From: a virus
Length of the DNA stretch: 41,863 nucleotides
Direction: 5' to 3' (one strand)
IMG/VR virus record: IMGVR_UViG_3300006870_002431
Span: 1 to 41,863 of that record
Part shown: in pieces, positions 17,948 to 25,913 of the stretch
How the letters are laid out: each line of letters starts with the position of its first letter
Position numbering within the stretch: position 1 is the first letter of the stretch
Program-made: the position numbers and the translations under genes
Notes under the pieces: model-generated
Told to the model about the DNA's origin: nothing
Databases searched by the model: none
Seen by the model: only the letters and a program-made list of their open reading frames with translations

Positions 17948-18574
17948 TTAAAAAGCACCGCCATCAAAATCTGTGATTGCTCCTACTGTTCCAACATACC
18001 TCCATCCTTTAATATAAACACTTGCGCCGCCAGTAACTAAAGTTGGTACATTTGTTCCCGCAAAGTTTAATATCCCAGATGAGTAATCAAAAAACCATTC
18101 ATCATTATTACCGCTACCTCCAGCAGAAAGTTTCGTCCCCCCAGATGCTGGATTTCCTGCATAAACTTCTACAATATAATCTGACCCAAACTGAGTATCA
18201 ATCCAGTTAGTTACATTGGCAGAAGTATTTACTCCAACTATCTCTCTGGCAATAAAGCTTCTTCTACCACCAACAGTGTTATCCTCTGTCATTGGATAAG
18301 CATTGGATGTTCCATATGTTTCAATCAAAGTATATGATGGATATCCTTCTCCAGGAACAATGATCAAATCTCCTGTCGGTGGAGTTGATGGTATCCTAGC
18401 AGACTCAAACCAAAGACCGTTGTTTGGTATTATTATGGGTGATGGTATTGGTTCCGCAAACGGAGCTTTTTTAGTCCCCGAAAGAGTGGAATCCTCAGCA
18501 ATACCAGTTTTACTTGATGAATATCCTAACTTCTTTAGAAGAAAGTCAACCTTTTGCTGTTGAGATAATGCCAT
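17948..18574 (-). CDS. Fibre head domain protein (208 aa), paralogue of the collagen fibre N-terminus
   Basis: A 208-residue protein starting ALSQQQKVDFLLKKLGYSSS. It shares its whole length with the first ~200 residues of the collagen-like fibre at 1-3416, including KTGIAEDSTLSGTKKAPFAE, DEWFFDYSSGILNF and a C-terminal WRYVGTVG strand. Here it stands alone and ends in ITDFDGGAF, while in the other copy it is extended by fibre domains. It lies 12 bp downstream of the 672-residue paralogue of 3437-5566, so the same two-gene order is used twice. A host-contact or tail-attachment role is inferred. Confidence 0.7.
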   Translation of the reverse strand: MALSQQQKVDFLLKKLGYSSSKTGIAEDSTLSGTKKAPFAEPIPSPIIIPNNGLWFESARIPSTPPTGDLIIVPGEGYPSYTLIETYGTSNAYPMTEDNTVGGRRSFIAREIVGVNTSANVTNWIDTQFGSDYIVEVYAGNPASGGTKLSAGGSGNNDEWFFDYSSGILNFAGTNVPTLVTGGASVYIKGWRYVGTVGAITDFDGGAF

Positions 18575-18586
18575 TAGATCCTAGTA

Positions 18587-20605
18587 TTAAGTATTGCGGA
18601 ATGACAATGTGTTAATCTGATCTCCAGAATCCAATCTGATTCTTATGAGTATTCTATTAAAAGCATCATTAGACGATGACTCAGTACCAAATACGCATGT
18701 AAAAGTTCCTGTCCCTCCAGTCATATTTCCTGCAAAAGCGCATCCAGGAAGGGCGCTATTAGGAATACCAGAACCTCTATATGCTTCGAACATATCTGCC
18801 CAACCATTGGTTCCAGATAGGGATGTATTCCATTGGGTATTGTTTGGCATACAAACCCAAAATCCACCATAAGATCCATTGATTGAAATCAAAAACTCTG
18901 AAACGTTTGTTCTAAACATTTCAAGTTGAATGTATTGAGCTCCAGTCCTACCAGAAGAATAATCTGGTCCTACTGGAAGATATCCAGTAGAATAGTTTGT
19001 TTGATCGTGTCTTAAATCACCACCAACAACAACAGCTTCATAAGTTGCTATTGGGTTTGATGCAACCCAAGAAGTAGTAACAGGTGTTGGATTATCTCCA
19101 GAAGAACCAGCATTAACTCTTCTAGCATTTCCAGATCCCGTTCCTAAAGTTTGAATGAGAATATTATCTTCATCTATCACATCAGTTCTAGCAGTTGTAC
19201 CCATGATATTTACATTCTCAGTTATAGTTGCACGAACACTATTTGATCCATATGGAGTGGTTGCAGTATAGTTTGAGAATTTCTGAGTGTTGGTGGTTAC
19301 AGTGACATGAGAATTTCTAGGAACTTGAGACAATGTACATGTAACTCCAACACCAACACCAAAGTTTCTTACTGGTGGATTAACACCGTCAGTAAAATCT
19401 GGATATGATTTATTTCCCCCATTTTGAAATCCAGTAGTTTGACCAGAAGAAGTCAAGAATGTATTTGTAGAATACATATCTCCAGTTGCATTCTGACAAA
19501 CAATCTCATATACAAAAGCATTATTTGTTGCTTGTGTATAATGAGGAATACCCGAAGAATAGTTTAGTGTTGGTGATGCAGGTGTTACTGGAGTAGTTGC
19601 TGCCAAAACAGGAGCAGGTACTACACTAGGATCTTCATAATATAAGTATTTTTGAGATTCATATATGATAGTTCCAACTTGATGTTTAATATAACCCATA
19701 TTAAATCCATCAGGTGATGAAGCATTTAATATTCTTGAGTCGTATACCTCATAAAAGTTTGATGTAATACCAGGATTTCTAGATGATAAAAATGCGTCTT
19801 TATCATTTGCAATCTCCAATGATGTGTAAACACCATTATCACTGTTAATATCATTAGAGATACTATTATCAGGATTGATAACATCATTTGTTATCATCAT
19901 CCTAGTTCCTTTAGGATCAAAGTTTATCATAGCAGAAACATCACCATCATCACCAGGACCATACTCAGTCAACCAGGTTGATGTAACACTGTTGCTAGTA
20001 TTTCTTGGATATTGTGTTCCTGCTACTGGAGAAAATACCCCAACAGTATTATTAGTAAAAGAAAATCCTGAGCACAATCTACCAACATTAAGTCCAACTA
20101 TACTAAAAGAAGCGTCAAGAATAGTTGCTGGTGGTTTTGGAACTAGTTTTCCTAGAATAAAGTTAATATCATTAATAGAGTTTTTTGTAAACTGAGTTTC
20201 ATCTATTTCAATAGCGCCAGGTTTAAATCCACCAGCAGGTTCACCAAATCTTAAAGGACCATTATATTCACCAGCAGAAACAGCATTACTTATATCAACG
20301 GTTCCTCTGAATAGTGAAGGACCATTAACATCAAAATCTGTAGTAGGTTCACTATCAGTATTTCCAATAGCAACCTTACCCCTAAAACTACTTATTCCAG
20401 TTGCAAACGTATCTTTTGGTTTTAATGTAGTATCAACACTCAAAACGCCAGAGACTAAACCGTCTCCAACGACATGAAAATCTGATCTGGCAATATCAGT
20501 TTTAACTCCAACATTGCCAGTAACTTGTAGTGCTGTAGTGTTGTCAGTATATGATGGTATACCAACCCTAAGTGTTCTGTTAAGTTGACTTAAATACTTT
20601 GCCAT
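18587..20605 (-). CDS. Virion structural/fibre protein (672 aa), paralogue of 3437-5566
   Basis: A 672-residue protein with the shared N-terminus (VGIPSYTDNTTALQVTGNVG) and VSGVLS-type repeats, then the long C-terminal region that also forms most of the 709-residue protein (KLVPKPP, SGIPHYTQ, TATTPYGSNSVRATIT, GTNGWADMFEAYRGSGIP). The two copies differ mainly in the shaft region and in an extra asparagine-rich insert here (PDNSISNDINSDNG). It is likely transcribed from the sigma-70-type promoter at 20641-20669. Its role in the virion is inferred from paralogy and from cyanophage gene order. Confidence 0.7.
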   Translation of the reverse strand: MAKYLSQLNRTLRVGIPSYTDNTTALQVTGNVGVKTDIARSDFHVVGDGLVSGVLSVDTTLKPKDTFATGISSFRGKVAIGNTDSEPTTDFDVNGPSLFRGTVDISNAVSAGEYNGPLRFGEPAGGFKPGAIEIDETQFTKNSINDINFILGKLVPKPPATILDASFSIVGLNVGRLCSGFSFTNNTVGVFSPVAGTQYPRNTSNSVTSTWLTEYGPGDDGDVSAMINFDPKGTRMMITNDVINPDNSISNDINSDNGVYTSLEIANDKDAFLSSRNPGITSNFYEVYDSRILNASSPDGFNMGYIKHQVGTIIYESQKYLYYEDPSVVPAPVLAATTPVTPASPTLNYSSGIPHYTQATNNAFVYEIVCQNATGDMYSTNTFLTSSGQTTGFQNGGNKSYPDFTDGVNPPVRNFGVGVGVTCTLSQVPRNSHVTVTTNTQKFSNYTATTPYGSNSVRATITENVNIMGTTARTDVIDEDNILIQTLGTGSGNARRVNAGSSGDNPTPVTTSWVASNPIATYEAVVVGGDLRHDQTNYSTGYLPVGPDYSSGRTGAQYIQLEMFRTNVSEFLISINGSYGGFWVCMPNNTQWNTSLSGTNGWADMFEAYRGSGIPNSALPGCAFAGNMTGGTGTFTCVFGTESSSNDAFNRILIRIRLDSGDQINTLSFRNT

Positions 20606-20640
20606 TTATTCGTTTACTAAAATGCAATGACAAAAAGATT

Positions 20641-20669
20641 ATTATAGTTATATGTTTTTATTTAGTCAA
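20641..20669 (-). promoter_or_regulatory. Sigma-70-like promoter at the end of the cpeT-like gene
   Basis: TTGACT (20664-20669) and TATAAT (20641-20646) on the minus strand with a 17-bp spacer. The -35 overlaps the cpeT-like stop codon. It would drive the 672-residue gene independently of the sugar/bilin operon. Confidence 0.6.
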
Positions 20670-21186
20670 TTTGTTTGTCGAACTCAAACATCCCATACTC
20701 TGATCCCCATACCATTTTTTTAGTTACAGGATCATATCCCCTATCAATAACTCTATAAGTATTTTTTCTCAATTCAGACATGGTAAATAAGAACGATTCT
20801 TTACCATTTTTATTTACCATACATTCACACCCCATGATCATACCATAATAAACACCATTCTGTTTAGTAAAAATACAATCACAGTTCTCATTCTTTTCTA
20901 AATCATCTTCAGTGATTTTATCTATATCAGTGAAATATAAAAATCTTTTACCATCCTTCACTTTATAACTACTAACTATTAGTTTATCTTCATACTGATT
21001 TATCTCCAGAACAAACTGTCTATAAGGAGGTTGTTTGCGAACAGAATATTTCTGTTCTCCATAAATCATATTATTACTTAATAACTCATGACGTAAACTA
21101 ATCTGAGAATATTGTGAAGGGTATGAAAATGCTTGTTTTCGATTATGAAAAGATCCAAGTAACCATTCTGTAAACTCCTCAATCAT
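20662..21186 (-). CDS. cpeT: CpeT-like phycobiliprotein lyase
   Basis: A 174-residue protein of the CpcT/CpeT (T-type) bilin lyase family, judged by its start (FTEWLLGSFHNRKQAF..P..YSQI), the YRQFVLEI strand, and a C-terminal part with CDCIFTKQNG, YYGMIMGCECM and DRGYDPVTKKMVWGSEYG. Family members attach or chaperone bilins on phycobiliproteins, and similar genes are known auxiliary genes of cyanophages. The ATG overlaps the TGA of the heme oxygenase gene (ATGA, 21183-21186), so both products are likely made together: heme oxygenase makes the biliverdin precursor and the lyase-like protein handles the bilin. No bilin reductase gene (pebS, pcyA) lies in the window. Whether the phage protein is a true lyase cannot be judged from sequence alone. 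Confidence 0.8.
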   Translation of the reverse strand: MIEEFTEWLLGSFHNRKQAFSYPSQYSQISLRHELLSNNMIYGEQKYSVRKQPPYRQFVLEINQYEDKLIVSSYKVKDGKRFLYFTDIDKITEDDLEKNENCDCIFTKQNGVYYGMIMGCECMVNKNGKESFLFTMSELRKNTYRVIDRGYDPVTKKMVWGSEYGMFEFDKQID

Positions 21187-21878
21187 TCAGTACTACCTCT
21201 TCTTTGATGACGTATTAATGTAGAAAATAATACCTTACCAATAGCAGATATTAGATTACCTTCAATTTCATTAAAGACATTCATATTTAGTTTGAATGCT
21301 AGATTAGCTTCTTTGATAATCTCATCGATTTCATTTTGATCGAAAGGAAGAGTATCTAATACATCTCTATAATCTCCCTTAAAAACTTTTTCATCTTTAA
21401 TATCTTTAAAAATATAAAAGTTCATCCCAACATCAGGAACTTTTAAAGCAGATTGAGCAATATTTTTCAATACTTGTCCACCAGAAAGATCGCCAATATA
21501 CCTAGTATAATGATGTGCAATCAATAAGTCTTGATTTTCATTAGATACCTCTTTAATCCTGGCAACATATTCTTTGCAAGATTTTGTTTGAGTAATCCTT
21601 TCTTTCCAATCATATCCTAGATAATATTCTAAATCTTTTTCTAAAGATTTTTTTCTGAAGAGTTGTGGAAAATAAATGTTTGACACAATCATATCATCTT
21701 TGTGTCTTTCAAACTCTTCTTCCATCGCGGAATAGATATGGTACAAGTCTGATAGTAATCTTACATAAGATTTCTTTTCAACCACACCTTTGAGAAAACA
21801 GGTAATGAAACCTGTATTCTCTGCCATAGTGTGAGATTTTTTAGTACCTTCTCTTATTTGTTGTGATAGGTTAGACAT
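21183..21878 (-). CDS. ho1: Heme oxygenase (biliverdin-forming)
   Basis: A 231-residue protein of normal length for cyanobacterial HO1. Its N-terminal segment REGTKKSHTMAEN holds the proximal heme ligand His16, and the distal-helix GDLSGGQ motif is at residues 129-135. It opens heme to biliverdin, CO and iron using reduced ferredoxin, the first step to phycobilins. The gene starts five bases after the glycosyltransferase stop at 21884 and overlaps cpeT by 4 bp, so it appears to be the penultimate gene of the sugar operon. Cyanophage ho1 genes are well known. The linkage to glycan genes is the unusual part here. Confidence 0.93.
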   Translation of the reverse strand: MSNLSQQIREGTKKSHTMAENTGFITCFLKGVVEKKSYVRLLSDLYHIYSAMEEEFERHKDDMIVSNIYFPQLFRKKSLEKDLEYYLGYDWKERITQTKSCKEYVARIKEVSNENQDLLIAHHYTRYIGDLSGGQVLKNIAQSALKVPDVGMNFYIFKDIKDEKVFKGDYRDVLDTLPFDQNEIDEIIKEANLAFKLNMNVFNEIEGNLISAIGKVLFSTLIRHQRRGSTE

Positions 21879-21883
21879 AAGCT

Positions 21884-23653
21884 CTACTTGGTATTAGAAT
21901 CCGACACCTTTCCAAGATATGGATCATAATCAGTAATCATGTTTACATCAATATCTGATCCGTTCGCTTTCCAGAAGTTTAAAACTCCTCGATAAGAAGC
22001 TTTATGGAATTTATCAACATGATCTGGGTGGATTGTCGATCCTAGGTCTGTTTTATAAAGTAAAAGTGGAGTGGCGTAAGTCGCACCAGAGTTGTAGATT
22101 AGATCATCTGCAACAGGTCTTGGTTTAACACCATTGTCAAGTTTATATTTAGCGCCTCTCACATGATTTTTTATGATTTTTTCTGCATGATGCCTTGTAA
22201 TGACATAACATGCGGTTGAAAAATCATTAACAAACCTGTTATGTACGGGAACTACGATATTACCAGTACAAATAATAGCTAGTTGTAAAACATCCCAAGA
22301 GTAAGGTGCTTTAGCAATAAAGTCTTGCCAAGTAAAGTTCCAATAGAGAACAGTCTCTAAACTACAATCATCTTCCATGATGACTGCATAAGGAGAATCT
22401 GATGTTTCATACCAATGTTTGATTGCTTTAATATGAGAAGTAACACATCCAATCTCACCTGATGACATCATCGGAGGATAAGTTCCTTTGATAATATCAC
22501 TTAGATCATCTTCTCTACCATCGTATGCAGAGATACGCTCATAGTTTTCAATTTCCCAATACTTAAACTGATCTTCCATCCACTTACGACGCTCAGGTTG
22601 ACCATCTAGATTTAGATAATAGATAGGACCAAAGTTTTTAAGTTTGTAAGCTGCTTTGTTTTTTTCTGAGAAATCAAAATCCAACTCCATTTTTTCCTCT
22701 TCTTTAGGAACATAAGATTCAATAAGTTTTTCCATGAAGGGAATGTGATATTTCTCTAGAGTATTTTTCCACTCAAACTGTTTTGCATACTCTAGGATTT
22801 CTTGACGATTAGCGACTGAATACTCTCTGTTCTTGATGATTTCGGATTCAACATATTCAATGTCGTTGATTTTATCTTCAGGGATTACAGTAATAAATCC
22901 TCTATCAATATCAAGATTTGCTTTACCCCATTCGCTAACAACAACACCTAGTCCTGCAGCGAATGCTTCCATACACACTAATGGATGAGCTTCTCCATCA
23001 GAAAGAAGAACTAGATTTCCATATTCAGTCAACTCATCATATAGAGTTTCTTTAGTCCATTCCCCAAGATAGTTTTTGTTAATATCAAACTTTTTATCAT
23101 CAACAATACCAGCATAATAAAGAGAACTAATAGACTGGAATAGATGCTGTCGTTTCCGATAGTCTACCTTTGCGACATAAATGCTTTTATCACTTTGTTT
23201 TGGTTCTTCAGTTACTCTAAAGTTTTTCGAGTTTACGCCATTAGGAGTAACGAATACTTGATCTTCTGGAATATTATTATTGACGTATACTTCTTTAATG
23301 CCTTCAGAAAGAGCAAATACATTTGGTTTGTAAACCTTGAATGCATCTAGTACAGCTCGATAACCGCCAATCTTTTCTGGTTGCTCAAGATATGCATAAT
23401 GTGTTGTAATCGCTGTCGGATATTTAAGATGGGGATATAGTCCGACCATATTGTCAAACTCGATATGAACAAAATCTGGATTAAACTCATCAATCTGCTT
23501 AATCGCATCAGATCCATTTGTAGTATTGACAATCTGAACTTCATGTCCAAGTTCTTCATAGCAACACTTCATGTCCCAAATAAGAATTTCTACAGCACCC
23601 CACCCTTTAGGTGGAATAGGCATCACGCCAGGACCTACGATTGATACTTTCAT
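21884..23653 (-). CDS. Two-domain glycosyltransferase: GT4-like plus GT25-like
   Basis: A 589-residue fusion. Residues ~1-312 form a GT-B fold of the GT4 type, with an N-terminal Gly-rich loop PPKGWGAVE (14-22), TPNGVNSKNF (136-145) and the donor-binding EAHPLVCMEAFAAGLG (221-236, the E-x7-E motif). After a charged linker (EEEKMELDFDFSEK) residues ~343-575 match GT25 LPS glycosyltransferases: YYLNLDGQPERRKWME, ISAYDGR, EIGCVTSHIKAIK and the metal-binding MEDD at 426-429. It probably adds two successive sugars. The start ATG overlaps the TGA of the gmd remnant, so it was once coupled to a complete gmd gene. Heme oxygenase follows directly. Confidence 0.8.
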   Translation of the reverse strand: MKVSIVGPGVMPIPPKGWGAVEILIWDMKCCYEELGHEVQIVNTTNGSDAIKQIDEFNPDFVHIEFDNMVGLYPHLKYPTAITTHYAYLEQPEKIGGYRAVLDAFKVYKPNVFALSEGIKEVYVNNNIPEDQVFVTPNGVNSKNFRVTEEPKQSDKSIYVAKVDYRKRQHLFQSISSLYYAGIVDDKKFDINKNYLGEWTKETLYDELTEYGNLVLLSDGEAHPLVCMEAFAAGLGVVVSEWGKANLDIDRGFITVIPEDKINDIEYVESEIIKNREYSVANRQEILEYAKQFEWKNTLEKYHIPFMEKLIESYVPKEEEKMELDFDFSEKNKAAYKLKNFGPIYYLNLDGQPERRKWMEDQFKYWEIENYERISAYDGREDDLSDIIKGTYPPMMSSGEIGCVTSHIKAIKHWYETSDSPYAVIMEDDCSLETVLYWNFTWQDFIAKAPYSWDVLQLAIICTGNIVVPVHNRFVNDFSTACYVITRHHAEKIIKNHVRGAKYKLDNGVKPRPVADDLIYNSGATYATPLLLYKTDLGSTIHPDHVDKFHKASYRGVLNFWKANGSDIDVNMITDYDPYLGKVSDSNTK

Positions 23654-23772
23654 TCTACTTCTCCCATGTCATAGTCACACATTTCCTTTACAAGATCTTC
23701 AAAAGAATATTTTGGATCCCAGTTTAGAGTTTTTTTGGCAAAACTGGGATCTCCAACAAGAGTATTTATCTC
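23650..23772 (-). pseudogene. C-terminal remnant of a second GDP-mannose 4,6-dehydratase
   Basis: About 38 codons in a frame that opens right at the end of the upstream gene and read NTLVGDPSFAKKTLNWDP, then a YSFEDLVKEMC segment. This aligns with the C-terminus of the intact gmd at 31429-32430 ([29 protein letters not shown]). No start codon or upstream dehydratase domain exists: an in-frame TAA lies immediately upstream, within the 3' end of the neighbouring gene. The remnant stops with TGA overlapping the ATG of the GT4-GT25 gene. DNA identity to the intact copy looks only moderate, so it is an older or different gmd lineage rather than a recent copy. Confidence 0.8.
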
Positions 23773-24578
23773 TTAGATAACTCCTGAATAAACTCGTAGT
23801 CTCTATGCTTTCCAGCATGATTTTCAAAGGCAATAAACATATCTGGATTATTTTTATAAACATATGCCATAGCACTTTGCTCATTGTTGATTAGATTGTT
23901 AGCGATCATTTTGTTTTGAAGGACATCATCTACAAGATCACAGAACTTACTCATGACTTCTGCTCCTCCACACCAAAGACCTCCCATTACCCACGTTCTA
24001 CCATCCCACAAATCTTCTAAGGTATATGATTTAGCATTAACCAAATCTCCATAGTAAGACATGAAGGTTTGTATTATAACATGGTCTTTGCAATCTAGCA
24101 ATGTTTCCATGGCAGTCTGTGATGGATACTCCAAATCCATGCCAAAGAAAAATCTAGATAGACCAGCATCCATCCACATAAAAAGTTCAGTATTAAAGGG
24201 ATTGTCGGAAATAATCCGATTTACCCATCGAAACTTAGAATAGATAACTGAGTTATAAAGAGCTAGTTTACATTCTACTCTGTTGGGAGCTTGAACTTTT
24301 TCCTTAAAGTTATCAGAGTTTAAAATACCATCAATCTTCTCAGTTAAATGATAGTAAGGAATATCTTCCAATGCTTGGGTGATTATCTTTGTAGGCAACC
24401 CTTCCCTACATTTTTCTACAAATGAAACAAGAGACTCTTCTACAAAGATTACCATCGGTCTGGTAACTTTTAGAGTTTCTTCAAACCAAGAAAGATATTC
24501 TTGAAACTTTCTACCATCTCCATCTTGTTCTCTATTGATATCATAAAGAGCAGTTACTATTGTGATAGAATCAGACAT
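23766..24578 (-). CDS. HtrL/YibB (WlaTC)-type glycosyltransferase
   Basis: A 270-residue protein resembling the HtrL/YibB family, found in bacterial LPS and capsule loci. It shows ITIVTALYDINREQDGDGR at the N-terminus, PMVIFVEESL, and the DxD-like MWMDAGLSRFF. Later come WVMGGLWCGG and a C-terminal NNEQSAMAYVYKNNPDMF. The family is treated as GT-A-like, and donor and acceptor cannot be read from the sequence. Its 3' end forms the junction with the gmd remnant, and it overlaps the GT6 gene upstream by 8 bp. Confidence 0.65.
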   Translation of the reverse strand: MSDSITIVTALYDINREQDGDGRKFQEYLSWFEETLKVTRPMVIFVEESLVSFVEKCREGLPTKIITQALEDIPYYHLTEKIDGILNSDNFKEKVQAPNRVECKLALYNSVIYSKFRWVNRIISDNPFNTELFMWMDAGLSRFFFGMDLEYPSQTAMETLLDCKDHVIIQTFMSYYGDLVNAKSYTLEDLWDGRTWVMGGLWCGGAEVMSKFCDLVDDVLQNKMIANNLINNEQSAMAYVYKNNPDMFIAFENHAGKHRDYEFIQELSKR

Positions 24579-25287
24579 GATATTTTGAATTATTTTTACT
24601 TAAATGAACAATCTTAGGTTCAAAATCACAGTATTGACCGAACATTTCTGGGTATGCAAACTGTGGTCCTAAGACATTTGTATTATCTCGGTTTTCTATA
24701 AGAAACTTATTAAGGTGACTTTCATCATGCCACTGAGCAATTACATCATTATCTAAATCTATTTGAACTCGACGATCGAGTTCACAAATAAGATTCATAA
24801 TCTTTGAAGACTTTCCTCCCCATAAGCATCCTTGGAAATACACAGATAAATCATCATCCTCTGAAATGGCAGATGTAGATTTTTTATTCGTCTCAAACGC
24901 ACCAAACTTCTGATTATGTGGGGGCATCTTAAGAAAATGGCAAGGATGATGAACACCAAAGAAATCTTTAGTATCATCAAAGAACTCTTCTTCAGTTACA
25001 GTATCTACAACTAAAGCATCCGCATCAATAAAAACAAACCAATCTGTTTCTGAGATTACATCTTTTGCTTTTTGAATAATCTCAAATCTTTTTAGTGTGA
25101 TATAAGGCCATTCAATATGCTCATAGTCATAGGTATTAATATCTTCAGGAAAATCTCCATCACCATCAGTAAAAACTAAAAACTGTTTTTCGGTATTAGG
25201 CAAAAAATATTCATGAATATTTTCATAGTATCTGGGAAGAAAGTTTAAATACTTTCCTGTTCCAATAAAACAAATAGCAACTTTCAT
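24571..25287 (-). CDS. Family GT6-like glycosyltransferase
   Basis: A 238-residue GT-A protein with the GT6 signature set: metal-binding FIDADALVV (DAD at 88-90), the acceptor-side YFQGCLWGG (150-158) and WHDESHLNKFL (186-196), the last being the most characteristic GT6 motif. Vertebrate members make the alpha-1,3-Gal/GalNAc linkages of ABO and alpha-Gal antigens. Bacterial members are short like this one, without a membrane anchor. As far as I recall, a GT6 gene has been noted in one cyanophage. Retention of an acidic DxD suggests a metal-dependent enzyme. With a GT11 fucosyltransferase in the same operon, an alpha-1,3-Gal(NAc) on a fucosylated acceptor is a reasonable guess. It overlaps both neighbours (4 and 8 bp). 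Confidence 0.8.
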   Translation of the reverse strand: MKVAICFIGTGKYLNFLPRYYENIHEYFLPNTEKQFLVFTDGDGDFPEDINTYDYEHIEWPYITLKRFEIIQKAKDVISETDWFVFIDADALVVDTVTEEEFFDDTKDFFGVHHPCHFLKMPPHNQKFGAFETNKKSTSAISEDDDLSVYFQGCLWGGKSSKIMNLICELDRRVQIDLDNDVIAQWHDESHLNKFLIENRDNTNVLGPQFAYPEMFGQYCDFEPKIVHLSKNNSKYHV

Positions 25288-25913
25288 CGTTTTAAAAAAT
25301 CATAGTTTACATGTTTACCTGCAATGTCAGAGAAGTCACTTCTTTGCCATGCCAAATGAGGTCTGAAAATATAAGTCCTTAAGTAAGATTGCAGTTTTGT
25401 ATATATTACATCTAATGGTCCTTCCATCTTAGACACAAAATCAATAAGCAGATCATAGCAACTACTGTTTATTGCATATGCATGAGTAGCGTGAGCATTA
25501 TAAACTTTATATACATGATCCGTTACTTTGATTGGCGGTCTATTCATGTATGGATAGCATAATGCATGAGTAGCACCAAGATATAAAATATCCCATTCAG
25601 GAACTTCTTTTATATACTCTGAGAAAAGTTTATCAAAGTTTGAACAAAACTCAACATCATCTTCTAAGATCAAAACATTTGACACATTATCTTCTTTACA
25701 CTTTTTTAAAATGTTTAAATGTGAAAGAAGACACCCTACTTCTCCATGACTCATTTTTCCAACACGATCATGTTTAGTGCCATCTACGGCTTCATACCTT
25801 TCAACATTAATATTATATTGAGAGAATACTTCTTTACAAATATCCCATCGTTCTGGTCTTCGTTCTAGATTGACACAATAGATTTTTTCAAAGCAGTCAT
25901 TAAGAGTTTTCAT
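25284..25913 (-). CDS. GT25-family glycosyltransferase
   Basis: A 209-residue protein with the GT25 pattern: IYCVNLERRPERWD at the N-terminus, YEAVDGT, GEVGCLLSHLNILKKC, and the metal-binding LILEDDVEF (EDD at 84-86). GT25 enzymes add galactose or related sugars in LPS cores. It is related to the C-terminal half of the GT4-GT25 fusion but clearly diverged, so the phage has two GT25 domains. It overlaps GT6 by 4 bp and the sulfotransferase-like gene by 14 bp. Acceptor and donor cannot be determined. Confidence 0.8.
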   Translation of the reverse strand: MKTLNDCFEKIYCVNLERRPERWDICKEVFSQYNINVERYEAVDGTKHDRVGKMSHGEVGCLLSHLNILKKCKEDNVSNVLILEDDVEFCSNFDKLFSEYIKEVPEWDILYLGATHALCYPYMNRPPIKVTDHVYKVYNAHATHAYAINSSCYDLLIDFVSKMEGPLDVIYTKLQSYLRTYIFRPHLAWQRSDFSDIAGKHVNYDFLKR

